Shown: positions 10,562 through 22,517 of the stretch, one piece after another | How the letters are laid out: the number at the start of each line of letters is the position of its first letter | How positions within the stretch are numbered: the stretch's first letter is position 1 | Assembly: GCF_000275845.1 (NCBI RefSeq) | Contig: NW_006766888.1 | Span: forward strand, 730,718-794,717 | Direction: 5' to 3' | DNA from: Dichomitus squalens LYAD-421 SS1 | Taxonomy: Eukaryota > Basidiomycota > Agaricomycetes > Polyporales > Polyporaceae | DNA length: 64,000 nucleotides | Notes under the pieces: model-generated | Databases searched by the model: none | The model's input: the letters and a program-made list of their open reading frames with translations, nothing else | Told to the model about the DNA's origin: nothing | Translations under genes and position numbers: made by a program

Positions 10562-12930
10562 CTAGGCCCACTTCTCCACCAGCCTTGCAGCAACTGCGGA
10601 TGTGTCTCCCCGAGTCCCCCACCCTTCGCCCTTCCCGGTTCCCCACGTCCCATTACTCCACTGCTGGCCAATCGCAATCATCTTGGCTGAGACGACGTGG
10701 GCGTCGTACGCCGCGCCCGCTTCCTTCGTCTGCGCAAGGTACTCGACGAACGCCTCCCAGCGCGGCTTGTAGTACGTGCGGACGAGCCCGGCCCACGCCT
10801 TGGACGCGTAGTCGTTGATCTCCCCGTCCGGGCCCCAGAGCGTGATCTGGTTCCGCGCGTTGTACTCGAGGAGCCTGGCGTACGCCGCCCTGTCCGCGCC
10901 ATGCGTCCAGCGCTTGGCGTCCGCGATCCAGTTGCTGAGAAGGAAGTGCTCGTTCGTCGCGAGCAGCTCGTCGAGGTCGTCGAGGAGTGCGAGGAGCGGC
11001 CCGGCGGCCGCGGCGACGTTGCGGGGGGCGGTCGCGTTGGAATTGTACGTCGCGACGAGGACGTTGTAGTGGTCGATGAAGCGGTTGGAGAGCAGCTGCC
11101 GCGTGACGTCGACGACATCGTATGCGAACTCGGGAATGGTGGCGAGGAGGGGATTTTCTGAGCGTGCTTCGAGAAGGGCCTTCGCCGCGACGAGGACGGT
11201 GCTGTTCGTGTCGTACGGGATGGCTGTAGGGTGGTGCCCGGTGCGATTTGTCATGCCAGTGAGAGCGGGCGCGAGCTCGTAGATGCTCTTGATCGCCGCT
11301 TGTGTGCCAGAGTCTTTGTTGCTGTAGACCGTAGTAGCAAGCGTCCGCCATGCGTCAAGGGCACTCTTGGGGAGGCGGCGCACGTTGTACCGACGAGCGA
11401 CCCATTGGTCGACGTAGGAGCTGAGGTTCAACGGAGCGGACGACCACGCTTGGTCAAGTAGAATGTCGTAGACAAGCTCGTTGCCCTCTTGGCCCTCCAT
11501 AGTCAAGCCCACACCCTTCATGCTGCTACCTGGAGCGTGCAACGCAGCGATGGGATTCTGCGTGAGCGCGTCCAGGTCGCCCTCCATGCCGATGTTGCCG
11601 CCATACCCGTGCAGCTCGCACCAGACCCACTGCTTGCCGTAGTACGACGAGGTGCGGTTCCATTGCGGCTGTGCCTCCGAGTACAAGTCCAGGATGATCA
11701 TGCTGTCGTTCCCGGGCACGCCGCCGAGGTACGCCTCGATGCGCTCGTTCGTCCAGAACGCGGCGCTACTGAAGAACAGCCAGCCCTGCATGAGCCAGAC
11801 CGCATCCGGGTCCGCAGCGCGCAGACTGGCGAAGGTGCCGGCAGTGACGTTGGCGAGGTACGCGGGGTCGCCGCTGAAGGGGTCGTTCTCGTTGTACTGG
11901 TCGAGGGCGTATATGTGAGAGACGTTGCCATAGGCTTCGCGCTGCTTCGAGATGAACGACGTCTGGATCGTCGTGAAGAGGGGGTCGAAGGGCTCCAGGA
12001 AAGAATCGTTGGTGAGAGCGGTGGGGAAGCCCTCCCACTGACTGCCGTTGACGATGGAGGCGTTGGGGTAGAGCGAAGACAGCGCGCGGGGAACGAAACC
12101 AGTGAACGAAGGGAGGACGGGCGTCATGCCAAGCTCCACCATACGCTGCAGGATCTGTTTCTGGAGCTGGAACTGGTCGTCAACCCAAGTCACGGGAAGG
12201 TCGCCGCCCCAGCTGCCTTGGATGTTTCCGAAGCGATTCCATGATTGGAAGGCCGGACCAGAGAGGAATGAGAAGATGTCGGCGTCGCTCAGTCCTACTT
12301 CGCGGAAAGTCTCGATGAGGATGTACTCGTAACCGTTCCAGGCGAGTGGAAGATTGACCCCTCTGAGCGCGAGCCAATCTAGCTCCAATTCCCACTGGTC
12401 AAAGTTCCAGAATGGGGTCGTGTAGCTGAACGTGACCGTGTTGAAGTGATACCTGCGCCGGAACGTTGGCACGGTCTTCGCATGATAGGAACAGTTCGTG
12501 ACCGCAGCTCACCGATATGGAACAATGGCTTGACCCTTGATTGGAGTCCCAACCTTTGGCAGGTCTGGAGGGAGCTGACCCAGCCGCGAGCCGGTCCACC
12601 AGATGTCAGTGCAGCCATACTGCGTCAGGTACCTTCCGGGCTTCTTTCAAACACTTGTCGCGTGAAAATTGCGGTAGGAGGCTCTCACGTGTAGAAACCA
12701 CGAGCACAGGCGGACACGGTAGTGCACTCGACGTGGATGCCCCCAGGTACGTCACTGACCACGAAGGAGTCGGCTTCACCGGTTGACAGAGAAAAGGAAA
12801 AGGACTCCGCATGGGCTGGAACGCGTCGCTTCGCGAGGGCATAGATCCCGTCCAAGCTAGTCGTCCTGCTAACTGCCCCAGCCGCGAAACTGAGCGGCAA
12901 GAGCGCGAGGAGCCAAGTTCGGGAGATCAT
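10562..12930 (-). CDS. Secreted alpha-N-acetylglucosaminidase, glycoside hydrolase family 89
   Basis: Exons 12689-12930, 12513-12632 and 10562-12452 join to 750 aa, the usual size of NAGLU-type enzymes. The ATG at 12930 gives a signal peptide (MISRTWLLALLPLSFAAG). Next come the N-terminal domain, the TIM-barrel block WDFDQ-like WNFDQWELELDWLALRGVN, the first catalytic Glu in LDQYNENDP and the second in LTMEGQEGNE, both aligning with human E316 and E446. A helical C-terminal domain follows. Several Asn-X-Thr/Ser sites fit a glycosylated extracellular or vacuolar protein. The enzyme removes terminal alpha-linked GlcNAc from glycans; the natural substrate in this fungus is unknown. No damage seen. 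Confidence 0.93.
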
Positions 12931-14174
12931 CGCACACCAGAAACACAAGAGAGACTCAAAATTATATACGCATCTAAGGCACGTTCGTGTCCTTGTGATC
13001 ATTCTGCACGAACGAAAGAGCCCTAAGGTCCCATCATCAATCCATATGTGCTATGTCGTGTAATGGCAGTTGGCTGGATTGAAGCAGACACAGATAGCGG
13101 ACCAACAGACTCTGTGCCTGCAAGGCAGCATGATGCCTACATACTTCTTGGAGATAGGGAGCGCTCGGGTAAACCAGAGGGGCAACATCTATGGTAGAGA
13201 TAACCTCGGCTAGATAGGACGACGCTCGGCTAATGGACTGGGGGGTCACTGATATGTAGCGACGGGTCTCCAATGGAATTACGTCTCCTCCAGAGCCAGC
13301 GCACGTTTGGTCCTCGTATACGACGGGAATTGAAGAGGGCATACTGTGAACACAAGGTCTTTGGCACGAGCTCGTAAGGGTGGCGGTCACCCTTAGCACG
13401 ACCAAGCCCGACGGTAATGTGCACATATACCTGCCGGTGGCTGAGAAGGTAACTTTTCAGTAAAATTGCCTTTTAAACTTTACAGGACTTGTGATCGATG
13501 TTCCTGATGAGGGGAGTGCGTTCCTGATTACTGCTGTGCTATGTTGGCTGATGCATATGCTTCCTGCAGTTGGGCATATCATACTACTGCCATTTGTACC
13601 TCGCTGTGGCAGTGGCAGTCCCTCCATGCTTACGCGTAAGTTTTGTCGACACTTCGGAGCGTTACATCACGGCATCTGTAGAAAAATAGAACATGACTAT
13701 GGCGCTTGATGCCGTATGCATTGCGAGGAGGCACGGGGAAAACACTGCTTGCTAGCGTTTCGCGAAGCCTCGCGGATACATCAGCTAAAGCTCCTCCGGC
13801 GCATTACGATGGCCTAGGGAGAGCGTGGCCGGGTTCAAAAGCTCACTACCGCAGCGTCCTCTGTAGGGGCTTTCAAGCACTTGGTGTCTTGGCTCGCTCG
13901 GCGTACTGTCGCCATGGACTGCGTCGCCACTCGCAATCTCAACCTCGTTGCATACGATGTGGAAAATCCAACGCTGATCACGTAGGCCCGTCTGCCCCAC
14001 CTTGTACACCTTTCCTTCGGCAGAGATGCGCGAAGCGCAGTCAGTATAGCACTAGGTGAATCGCTTCTGAACGCACGTGTAATCGGGAGGATAGACCAGC
14101 CTGAGCATGGCAGCGGTAACATTAGAAGGACCTGTGATCACGACAGATATCGCATAGTAATTTACATGCAACGC
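12931..14174. other. Intergenic stretch without recognised gene
   Basis: About 1.2 kb between two minus-strand genes. Short overlapping frames on both strands (13037-13426, 13706-14122) show no family signatures. It could hold a decayed gene, but nothing supports one. Confidence 0.45.
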
Positions 14175-16374
14175 CTACAAGACCCGGAAGATCTTTGCCA
14201 AGTACGTCCTAAGCCCATCTACATCGTGAACCACCGCGCCCACATAGCCATCGGGTCGTACGACAACAACCGTCACCTCGCCTCCATCGACGTGGTAAGC
14301 ACGATACGCATGGCCTTCCTTGTCGTGGTAGGACTCCGCACTGTCAATCGGCTGAGGCACGGCATCCTTGCCGAGGACGACCGTATGCACCGTGCCGACT
14401 GGGTACTCCTGGGCGGCTTTGACAATCTCTGCGGCGCCACCCTGGGGAGAGAACACCAGTACGGTGTGGTAGGTCGGCTTGAATAGGTCAAAGAGCGTTT
14501 TCTCCAACCCGTCCGCACCGACGAGAGCAGGGCTTGGGGCGCGCGGTCGCCAGCCCGCACGTCTCCTCCGGGGTAGCCCTCGTATGCGCGAGCCTTCAAA
14601 TCGTCCTCGCTCAGGCCGTCTTTCCCGTGCGCATCAACCGTGATCGGGCTCCAGCGGTAGTTGATGTCGAGTTGGTAGAGCGCGGTGTTGCGCCACTGCA
14701 TGAAGCCCGCCTTCTTGGGGTCCTGATCTTGTACGGTCGTCGCCTGCGAATCTTCTTTCTTTGGTATGAGGTGGGTGTATAGGTTCGAGGTAGTAGCGAG
14801 CATCTGCGCAATCACGGGCAGGCGCTCGACCGGGTAGGTACCGAGGAGATGTGGGGAGGCGAGACCTTTGTAGACGAGGGCCAATTTCCACGCTAGATTG
14901 AACTATGGGGACCGGTCTGTCTGTGAGGATGCGAAGGAGAGTGCAGAACACTGACTGAATCCTGGATACTTGTGTTCAGTCCTTGCCCGCCGCTTGGGGA
15001 GTGAATGTGTGCAGCGTCTGGGCAAATCAGTGAATACACGCATCGCAGGGCATCGGGCGGACGAGTCTCACCACCTGCAATGAAGATTCTGCCTTCCTGG
15101 AGCTTGTTGACCATCCTCATCTTCGGCCTGCGTAACAATGAGTATCCTTAGCATTGTTCTCGCTGCAGGGCGCTCTCACTTCCAGTAAGTTAAAGCTGTG
15201 ATCTCTTTGAAATGGAGGTCCTTCCGCCCAGTGGTCTGGTGAGAGAAGTCCACGAACTTCTGTTGATCGACCATTTCAACAGGATCGAAATCACGGCTGA
15301 AAATTGTGACGTGGAAGGCATTGGGTTCCAACTTCGGTCGTGCCCCGATCCTGTTTGCGTTTTTCGTGAGTTCGTAGTCCAGGAGGTAGGAAGCTCTTAC
15401 TGACAACATCTTCCCAGGGGTGGACCAGAGATGCCATAACTAGCGGAAAGGGCAGATTAAGATGGTGGTATTCGCAGGGACAAGGTATCCTGAATGTACT
15501 TCTGACGACAGGCCTTCAATCACGGCGTCCGCGTATACGGAACCGTCAGCATCTTTTGTTTTCCCCTCGAACGTGGCGCCGATCTGTTTCCTAGTGATAC
15601 CTGAAAGATCGCTTAGCCCCTCTATCTTTCCTCTGGTTTGAAAGGTTGAGACAGCGTTGGCGTACTTCGAGCGCCATCTGCGCCAATCACATATGCTGCG
15701 CGAATGCTTTCCGTTTGCTCTGCTCCACTTCCGCTGACTTTCCGCAGGGTGACGGTGACACCATTGTCGTCTTGCTCCATAGAGACGGGTTCTGTACGCA
15801 ATTCCACATGGATGCCGTGTTTGGCTAGGTGGTCGCGGAAAACGCCCTCAGTGTAGTACTGGCTGATCGTCATGGCATCCTGCAAGTGTGGCATCATCAC
15901 AGATACCCAGTTGTATATTGCATCAGTCCTACTCACCCAGGGACGATCAGGAGAAGACTCAAATTTGTCGAAGAGATGCCATCTCTTCAACACTTCGGTG
16001 CCTCCTGGGAGTTTGTACGATTGAAACGGCGGCAAGTCTCTGTGGAACTTGCGGGCGTTGTTCAATACCCCAAGGAAATGGAATATCTCTACGGATCTCG
16101 GCTGGACGGGAAGGGTGAGTATCAGTCACGGAGCACGAACTCTGCCGTACTGACATGAATGCCGGCTCCACGAGACGTGGCGTGGAATGCCCCTTCCTTG
16201 TCCACGATGCGGACCGGCACTCCGTTCTGCGCCAATGTCAAGGCCGCCGCCAGTCCGGTAGGACCTGCACCAACCTGTATGCGGTCGGATTGCTTCAGAA
16301 ACGACGTGATAGCATAGAATTATTGGAGCGCAACTTACGATGAGGACAGGAAGGATTCTGGAGGTATCGGTCAT
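14175..16374 (-). CDS. FAD-dependent aromatic monooxygenase (phenol-hydroxylase type) with apparent frameshift
   Basis: About ten exons read in frame: 16339-16374, 16155-16274, 15937-16101, 15666-15879, 15500-15600, 15180-15439, 15075-15127, 14956-15017, then 14902 to about 14545, and the rest to 14175. Motifs in order are the dinucleotide fold GAGPTGLAAALTLAQNG, the DG motif VIGADGARS, the GD motif IFIAGDAAHIHSPSGGQG, and a thioredoxin-like C-terminal domain as in phenol 2-monooxygenases. Such enzymes hydroxylate phenolic rings using NAD(P)H and oxygen. Near 14540-14546, after the residues GDRAP, the frame must shift by one to reach the conserved block LVGADGLEKTLFDLF. This is a sequencing slip in a CG-rich run or a real lesion. 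The dienelactone hydrolase gene lies 640 bp away on the same strand. Confidence 0.86.
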
Positions 16375-17013
16375 TGCTGTTCGCGACAATGTCTAGGGCG
16401 CAGGAGCGGATGTTTGTCTTGCCCCAACAAACTACAAGGCTTCATAGCAGCTGCCGCTCCGAGACTCACGGGCGTAAGGGCCCACACGGATGTAATCACG
16501 CTCTCTGGGAATCCTCTACCCGCGCACGACGGCATCGCACACCTTCAGCTGAGGCAGGAAGAAGATCAGGGCTGCTGTGCACGCTGCATCCGATGTGCCA
16601 GACTCTAGCCAGAAACGATGCCAAAGTCTCGCTCAAAGAATGCCGGTGATGGTTAGTACCCCACTGGCTGACGTTGCGTGTTGCACCGGCTTGATGCCGA
16701 TTACGACTGCCACAAGGCACGAATGGCGGGATCCCTCCGCTTGGATTACCGCGGCGTGGCATCCTTGCAGCTCGTTGCAGTGAGCGCTCTGGTAAGCTGA
16801 ATCAGATGACGGGGGAAGTTGAAGGGATTTAGACATCAACGCCGCGCGTAGCAGGTAGCCGTGATGCTCGCAGAAGGATAAGCAGCGTGTCGGGGCCCAC
16901 AATGCTACTCCTCGACAAGCTGGGCAATCACCGCCCATCGCAAACTCGATCGCACGCGCAAAGCCCACGAGTATACCAACCATGTGACAATGGATACATA
17001 ATCCCGATATCTC
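16375..17013. other. Intergenic stretch
   Basis: Promoter side of the monooxygenase gene and 3' side of the hydrolase gene. No gene or structured element seen. Confidence 0.45.
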
Positions 17014-17966
17014 TCAAAACACAGGTGCAGATATGGACTCAGCTTCAAGGTTTCCAGGCGCCGCGGGATCGGCACTTTGGATCAAGTACTTCTCAAACCA
17101 GCCCACAACCTGTCGCACCGCCTCCTCCTTCGCCTTTGCCTGCACCTCCGCGCTCAGGTTTGCGCGACTTGTCCACCCGTGATTCACGCCCTCGTACACC
17201 CTGACCTCTACGTCCTTCAGCCCCTTCCCCTCTAGGATCTTCTTCGTTTCGTCCGCGCGCTTTCCGTCGTAGTGCTTGTCACTTGCCGCGACCGCGAGGC
17301 TGAACGGCTTCGAGATCGCGTCAAGCTCCGCGGGGAACTTGACCAGCGACGGGTGACACGCGACGGTCGCGTCGAAAAGCGCGTTTTGCGTGATCGCAAA
17401 GCGGCCGCCCCAGCAGAAGCCGACGTAACCGATCTTTGCGTCGGTGTGCGCCGACCGCAGGGCGGACGTGAGCTTGGTGATGATACCCACCTGCTTTGGC
17501 TGGTTGCTTATGACGAAGGGGACGAGCAAGAAGAGGGAGGTGGGGACGGCGACGTAGCGCGTGAAGAGTGACTTCTTGTCGTTGGTCGGGTCGTTGGCAT
17601 TCAGGGTCCAGTGTGGGAGTTCCCAGCCTGTTGCGCAGGTGCACGCGTTGCGAAGTGATTGTGAGTACCACGTCTCGAGAAATAAAGATAAAGGGGGCGC
17701 CCCCTGAAGGTAGTGAACCTATAACATCCAACAAACGTACCACTGAAGAGATCAGGGATGAGCACTCTGAAGCCCGCAGAAGCATACTCGTCCGCGAGCA
17801 GGCGCGTGTTCACGAATTTCCACCCAAAGATGTCCACACCGATGACGATGATTCGCTTCGAATCCTCCGGGCCGACGGCATAGGTGTCGATGTCGCCAAC
17901 CTTGACCTCCGTCCCCGTGGGAGTTCCTTGGTGGACGGAACCAGTAACACAATCGGGGCAAGACAT
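17014..17966 (-). CDS. Dienelactone hydrolase family protein
   Basis: Two exons (17741-17966 and 17014-17627, intron 113 bp) give 279 aa. The fold is alpha/beta hydrolase with the family's cysteine nucleophile in GFCWGG. The acid is probably in AASDKHYD and the histidine in VNHGWTSRA. The N-terminus MSCPDCVTGSVHQGTPTG is typical of fungal members that resemble yeast AIM2. Bacterial relatives open the dienelactone ring during chlorocatechol breakdown; fungal paralogues are mostly uncharacterised cytosolic carboxyl-ester hydrolases. Its position next to a phenol-type monooxygenase on the same strand fits a role in aromatic catabolism, which is inference. Confidence 0.9.
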
Positions 17967-18592
17967 CCTGGTGGTTCAAGTGGAAGTGTTGCTCGTGATA
18001 GGGCCCACAGATAGTGTAGGGTGGGTGGAAGACAGTGCGTTCCGTGCGGGGAATGGCGCGCGTATGGATCTGGTAGCCTTCGTCTGACCTCCTTTATACC
18101 GACCGACGTGCATCGTTTTGAGTCGTCGCGAGTAACTCAGATCACCGTAATGATGGATTACTGGCCATGCCGAGCCCTCCGAGGGTTGCCCAAACTCGAT
18201 AGTTTCGTAAGAAGAGGTTGAACCTGGATTGGATGGTCTAGGCACGGACCATTACAGTCGATTGTACAAGCAGACTAGGGGACCGGATGCTGTCTGCATG
18301 GGAAGCCGCGCGTCAGTATGAGGATGCGGGACCGATGATGGAAGGAAATTGAATCCATATCGTTTCGGGCGGGATATCCGCCGTCCGATGATCGTAGGCG
18401 CCGGTAACCTGTCGGCCGAGGAACACATACCACGGAGAGGTCTATCGCAGCTCTCACCGTAGCCGAATTTAGAGTACAACGAAATTCCTTGCGATGCACG
18501 TGGATGTAGGTTATTGCGGAATGAACAGCAATTTAGGCGTGTTTTGTCGGCGGATATTAGTTTAACACTACCTAAGTCAACGGTGGTTCTTC

Positions 18593-21500
18593 TCAACCCG
18601 TAGCTACAAGAGGGGAGTCGCGCCCCAAGAGCGCCTTTGGCTCCAGCTTGAAACGGTGCTTCGCCTTGGCCTGCTTCTTCTTGAGGCGCTCCCGACAGCG
18701 CTCGCACAACGAGCCAGTCGATCCGCTGGGCACGATGCGCTTGCAGGTCTTGTTACTGCACTGAGCCTGACGTAGAACCCGTTGAGCCTCGGAAGTCCTC
18801 GCCGGATGTCTCTGCACATTTCTCACCTTCTCTGGATTCTGACTCTCCGCCGCAGTAGCAACTTGAGCAATAGAAGGAGCAGTAAACACAGCTTGCTCGG
18901 ACGCAGCCAGGGGAGGTTGCGGAGCATAGCCATACGCAGGGGGTGGAGTCAAACTCGAAGTGTCCATCATGCCTTCGCCAGGGAACGGTGTCCGATGAGT
19001 TGGAGGAGCCGATGTGTTTGCCATAACTATTTGGAACCTTGAGTATGTCCCGCCAGCGTCCAGCTCCGAGCGTTTGCTCGGGGACGTATCCCTGTAATCC
19101 TCCTCTCGCTGCCGCTTGAACACAGGAATGGGCTTGTGACCATTCGTGTTGGTGGACGTTGATCCGTACGTCTCGCTCGTACGTACGATGAACGTCGCTT
19201 GCCTTTGCGCCGACTCATTACTGCCGATGCTATTGTCGTTGTCATTGGGTGCGCCGCTGGTAGAGCTATCCTTCGTCGAAGTCCTAGGCGGTTGGGGTCG
19301 CCTAGTCGAGGCGGAGGGAGCGGCGCCAGAAGGACCAGGTTCTTCGGGAGCAGGAGTAGGAGGATTCGTCGGTCGAGGTTGCGGCTCAGGCTGCTGCCGG
19401 GGCGGTTGCGACGGTGGAGGTTGGTTTTGTGGGGGCGCCGCAGCAACCGAATAGTGATGCGTGTAAGGATACGGCGGCACAGGTTGAGGATACGGTGCAT
19501 GCCTGGCGTATGGCTGCTGAGACTGGGATTGGTCCCCTGAGGGGTGCGGGGGATAAGACGTAGCCAGAGGATATGAGTGTCCCGCGGGAGGAGGAGGATA
19601 TGGTTGTACGACAGGCGGTGGGGGATACGACTGACCAGGCAGCGGTGGGTAGGACTGGCTAGGATACGGATGGGGATGGCTGGCATATGGGTACGAGTAT
19701 GGGTAAGCACCGTAGGGCGGCGGCTGGTAGGCGGGCGGGGGAGAGTACGCTCCTGCCCCTGCTTTGCTTTGCGATGGAGGAGGCGGGTAGCCATAGTGAA
19801 ACGCTGGCACGCTGTATGGCGGCATGTAAGGAGGCATGTAGTATGGGTAGGGATGCTGGCCATTTGGAGGCGGAGGGTAATATGGATAAGTGGGTGATCC
19901 CTGGTGAGAGGTCTCTGCAGTCGATGTGGGAGCGGCGTTGGTGGACTTCACCGTGGCAGTCTCGCCCGAGTCTTCGGTTGTTTGTGCAGTCGCCCTGCCT
20001 TTGCCTTTGTTCTGTTTCTTCGTGGTAGTGAGAGTTGCAGCCGCTAACGCATCGGAGCCTGATAGTCCATTAACAATCACATTGGTGGCAGAGGTTGCGG
20101 CGCCCTGGGCTTGACAGTCCGCCAACGCCTGATTACCTCCACTGTTAGACGTGCCGCTGCCACTGGCCTGGACATTGGTGATAGTCAATACCGTCGCGCG
20201 GAATACTGATGTCAAACTGCAACGTACTTGCGCGAGGTGCGGCTCGAGGTTAGATGCGAGCGGCCCCAACAACGGCTCCATGAATATCAGATTCTCGTGG
20301 CTCTGCACCGGGACGCTGAACACAGACGTGCTAGAGTCCCCATCTTGTTGTATCGCCGCGACCGACGTCCCCGGTCCGGGCTGCTGCAGCTGCTCAGGCG
20401 GAGCAGCCGAATCCCTCTCTCGCGCATCCGCGTCAGCGTTGCTCTCCGATCCTTTCTTCGCCTTCTTCGCCTTCGGCCTCTTCTCCTTCCTCGGGCCCTT
20501 CTCCCTCTCCAACCTCTCAACCTCCATCTTCACCTCAACGATCTTCCCCGCGGCGAGCTCGGCGGGGATGAGCCCGCTGTCCCGCAGCGCTTTCAGCCGC
20601 CGTCCGGCGCGGTCGCGTGACCGACACAGGTCGCACATCTTCCATGGGTTGCTTGGGGAGAGCAAATTTGCGCACTGCTTAATCGAGCAAACGTGGTTCG
20701 TCCTCCGGAACCCGCGCGCAGCGGGGGGCACCCCAGAGGCTGAATCACCGAGCGGAGTATCATCTGCCGGCTCTTCCACCACGATCTGCGTCCCAGTGCC
20801 CGTCTCCTGGACGATTGTGACCATAGGAGCGGCCTCCGGCACGACGTTCGCAAACTCAGGTGCAGGATTACCCTCACCTTCGTGAGACCGGTCTAGCTCT
20901 CCGAATGCAAGCGCGATTTCCTGCGCAGCGACCTCATCAGGGTCGACCGTCGCCGTCGCCGCCGGGTCGTCCTCAGCAGAACGGTCCTCCACGCTGTCGA
21001 AGCTGTCCGCGCGAGGGGCGATCGCTGCGGCCCAGCCGTCATAGACCTGCGCCTTGACCTCCTTGTCCCGAACGCGCTTCAGCTTGCTGTGGTGTCGGTT
21101 CTGGATGCGGTGCCGCTCGCAGCGGAGGAACTGGTAGTCTCCCGGTAGGATCTCGCGACAATGCGAGACCGTGCACATGCGGGGCGGGACCGCCGCAGGC
21201 GCAGCGCTGTCGCCCCCTTCGCCGGCTCCGCTAGATCCAGGGGTGCTCAACGTCGGGTCCGCTGCGTCGTCTTCTCCAGGGTGGTAATCATGCCAGTCCA
21301 CGTCGTCGGGAGGGGGAAGGGGTGGGAGGCCCTCGGCCGCGCGCCGTACGTCCTCTTCCGCGCGGAGCTTGTTCAGCTCAGCGACGGCCACTTCCTTCTC
21401 GCGTTTCCACTTGGCGCGCTTGGTCGTCCCGTAGTTGCGATAGCGATCCCGACAGGGCTCACACATCTTGAAGAACGAGTTGCCGGCGATGAGCGTCTTG

Positions 21501-22072
21501 CAGCCCTTGATGGAGCAGAATCGCGGAGGGAGCGGTCCTTCGGCGGAACCCGAGGAGATCGTCGGACCAGAGGTTACACGCGTCGTGAAGCTGAGACCGG
21601 GTACAGACTTCAGCACTTCAGCAAGTACCGGGTGGATCTCTGGTGCGTCAGACGGAGACGGGGAAGAGGGAGGAGACGTAACAGAGCGCTGATGCGGTCT
21701 TTGCTGTGGCGGTTGGTTGTGTCTTGAATACTGCTCATTATTGACAGGGTGATGAGACGGAGGGAGTGTTAGTGCCCCAGCGAGTTCAGATGCCGTATGA
21801 GTATGAGAGAAGAGACGAGGATCAATCGAGCTAGCGTCCCATTGCTGTGAAAAGTCGTATCCTTCGTGGTTCTGGCCTTGCACCGGGACCTGTGAAAGCG
21901 AATGCCAGGGATCAGCATACATGCACTCTTGAGAACGCAGAAGGGCGGCGTTGAGTGGGTATAGCTGAGTCGTGTACGAGATTGAATCATTAAGACCAGT
22001 CAATTTGTACGCGTAAGAGCGCGTTGTACGTCGCTGGGACCTGAGCCCGCAGTGGATGAACAGACCTATCAC
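18593..22072 (-). CDS. Large protein with four C-x4-C-x12-C-x2-(C/H) modules
   Basis: One long frame of up to 1159 codons; an in-frame ATG at 21922 may be the true start. Four metal-binding-like modules are seen at residues 186-207, 300-321, 462-483 and 1105-1126 (numbered from 22072). Each has the spacing C-x4-C-x12-C-x2-C, with His as the last ligand in the second. Each is followed by an Arg/Lys-rich tail such as RDRYRNYGTTKRAKWKRE. Between modules three and four lies a long disordered stretch rich in Pro, Tyr, Gln and Ser with many YPPPP-like runs. At least one in-frame intron is likely (GTACGT donor near 20.2 kb). The layout suggests a nuclear DNA- or RNA-binding regulator, but I do not recognise the family. 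Confidence 0.7.
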   Translation of the reverse strand: MIGLFIHCGLRSQRRTTRSYAYKLTGLNDSISYTTQLYPLNAALLRSQECMYADPWHSLSQVPVQGQNHEGYDFSQQWDASSIDPRLFSHTHTASELAGALTLPPSHHPVNNEQYSRHNQPPQQRPHQRSVTSPPSSPSPSDAPEIHPVLAEVLKSVPGLSFTTRVTSGPTISSGSAEGPLPPRFCSIKGCKTLIAGNSFFKMCEPCRDRYRNYGTTKRAKWKREKEVAVAELNKLRAEEDVRRAAEGLPPLPPPDDVDWHDYHPGEDDAADPTLSTPGSSGAGEGGDSAAPAAVPPRMCTVSHCREILPGDYQFLRCERHRIQNRHHSKLKRVRDKEVKAQVYDGWAAAIAPRADSFDSVEDRSAEDDPAATATVDPDEVAAQEIALAFGELDRSHEGEGNPAPEFANVVPEAAPMVTIVQETGTGTQIVVEEPADDTPLGDSASGVPPAARGFRRTNHVCSIKQCANLLSPSNPWKMCDLCRSRDRAGRRLKALRDSGLIPAELAAGKIVEVKMEVERLEREKGPRKEKRPKAKKAKKGSESNADADARERDSAAPPEQLQQPGPGTSVAAIQQDGDSSTSVFSVPVQSHENLIFMEPLLGPLASNLEPHLAQVRCSLTSVFRATVLTITNVQASGSGTSNSGGNQALADCQAQGAATSATNVIVNGLSGSDALAAATLTTTKKQNKGKGRATAQTTEDSGETATVKSTNAAPTSTAETSHQGSPTYPYYPPPPNGQHPYPYYMPPYMPPYSVPAFHYGYPPPPSQSKAGAGAYSPPPAYQPPPYGAYPYSYPYASHPHPYPSQSYPPLPGQSYPPPPVVQPYPPPPAGHSYPLATSYPPHPSGDQSQSQQPYARHAPYPQPVPPYPYTHHYSVAAAPPQNQPPPSQPPRQQPEPQPRPTNPPTPAPEEPGPSGAAPSASTRRPQPPRTSTKDSSTSGAPNDNDNSIGSNESAQRQATFIVRTSETYGSTSTNTNGHKPIPVFKRQREEDYRDTSPSKRSELDAGGTYSRFQIVMANTSAPPTHRTPFPGEGMMDTSSLTPPPAYGYAPQPPLAASEQAVFTAPSIAQVATAAESQNPEKVRNVQRHPARTSEAQRVLRQAQCSNKTCKRIVPSGSTGSLCERCRERLKKKQAKAKHRFKLEPKALLGRDSPLVATG

Positions 22073-22517
22073 AAGATGAACAATGACTGCTTATGCTTAT
22101 AGTGCTGAGCAGTATCAGCATCCACATAACGTGGGTATAGTAGGATTCAAAGCATCAGATCACGATTGACTTTGGCCTACCTGCAAGACGTCACAACCGT
22201 CTCGTACGACATTCCCAGTCCACATGTGCTCGTGAAACGCCGATCAAGCGAAACACACCCTTAGCGAAGAACCCTCATGTACACGAGTCAGACCGAGTAA
22301 CAAGTTTGTGGAAGAACCAGCGTTGTGGACTGCGACCTAAGTTTACGTCAAGCAACCACCCCAATGATTGGTACGCGTCAGCTCAGTAATCAGGAAGAGG
22401 GGCCTGATGCCAGTCATAGAAGCTCTTTGTCACTTGCACGGTGCGAAGAAGTCATGCGAGTGAAGGAGGAACAGGATGTGAATGTCTCGATGGGCCATCC
22501 ACAGACTGCTGACGCGT

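Noticed and set aside
10697..12244. Plus-strand frames opposite the GH89 gene
   Set aside because: Antisense shadows; the minus strand encodes a clear enzyme with catalytic motifs.
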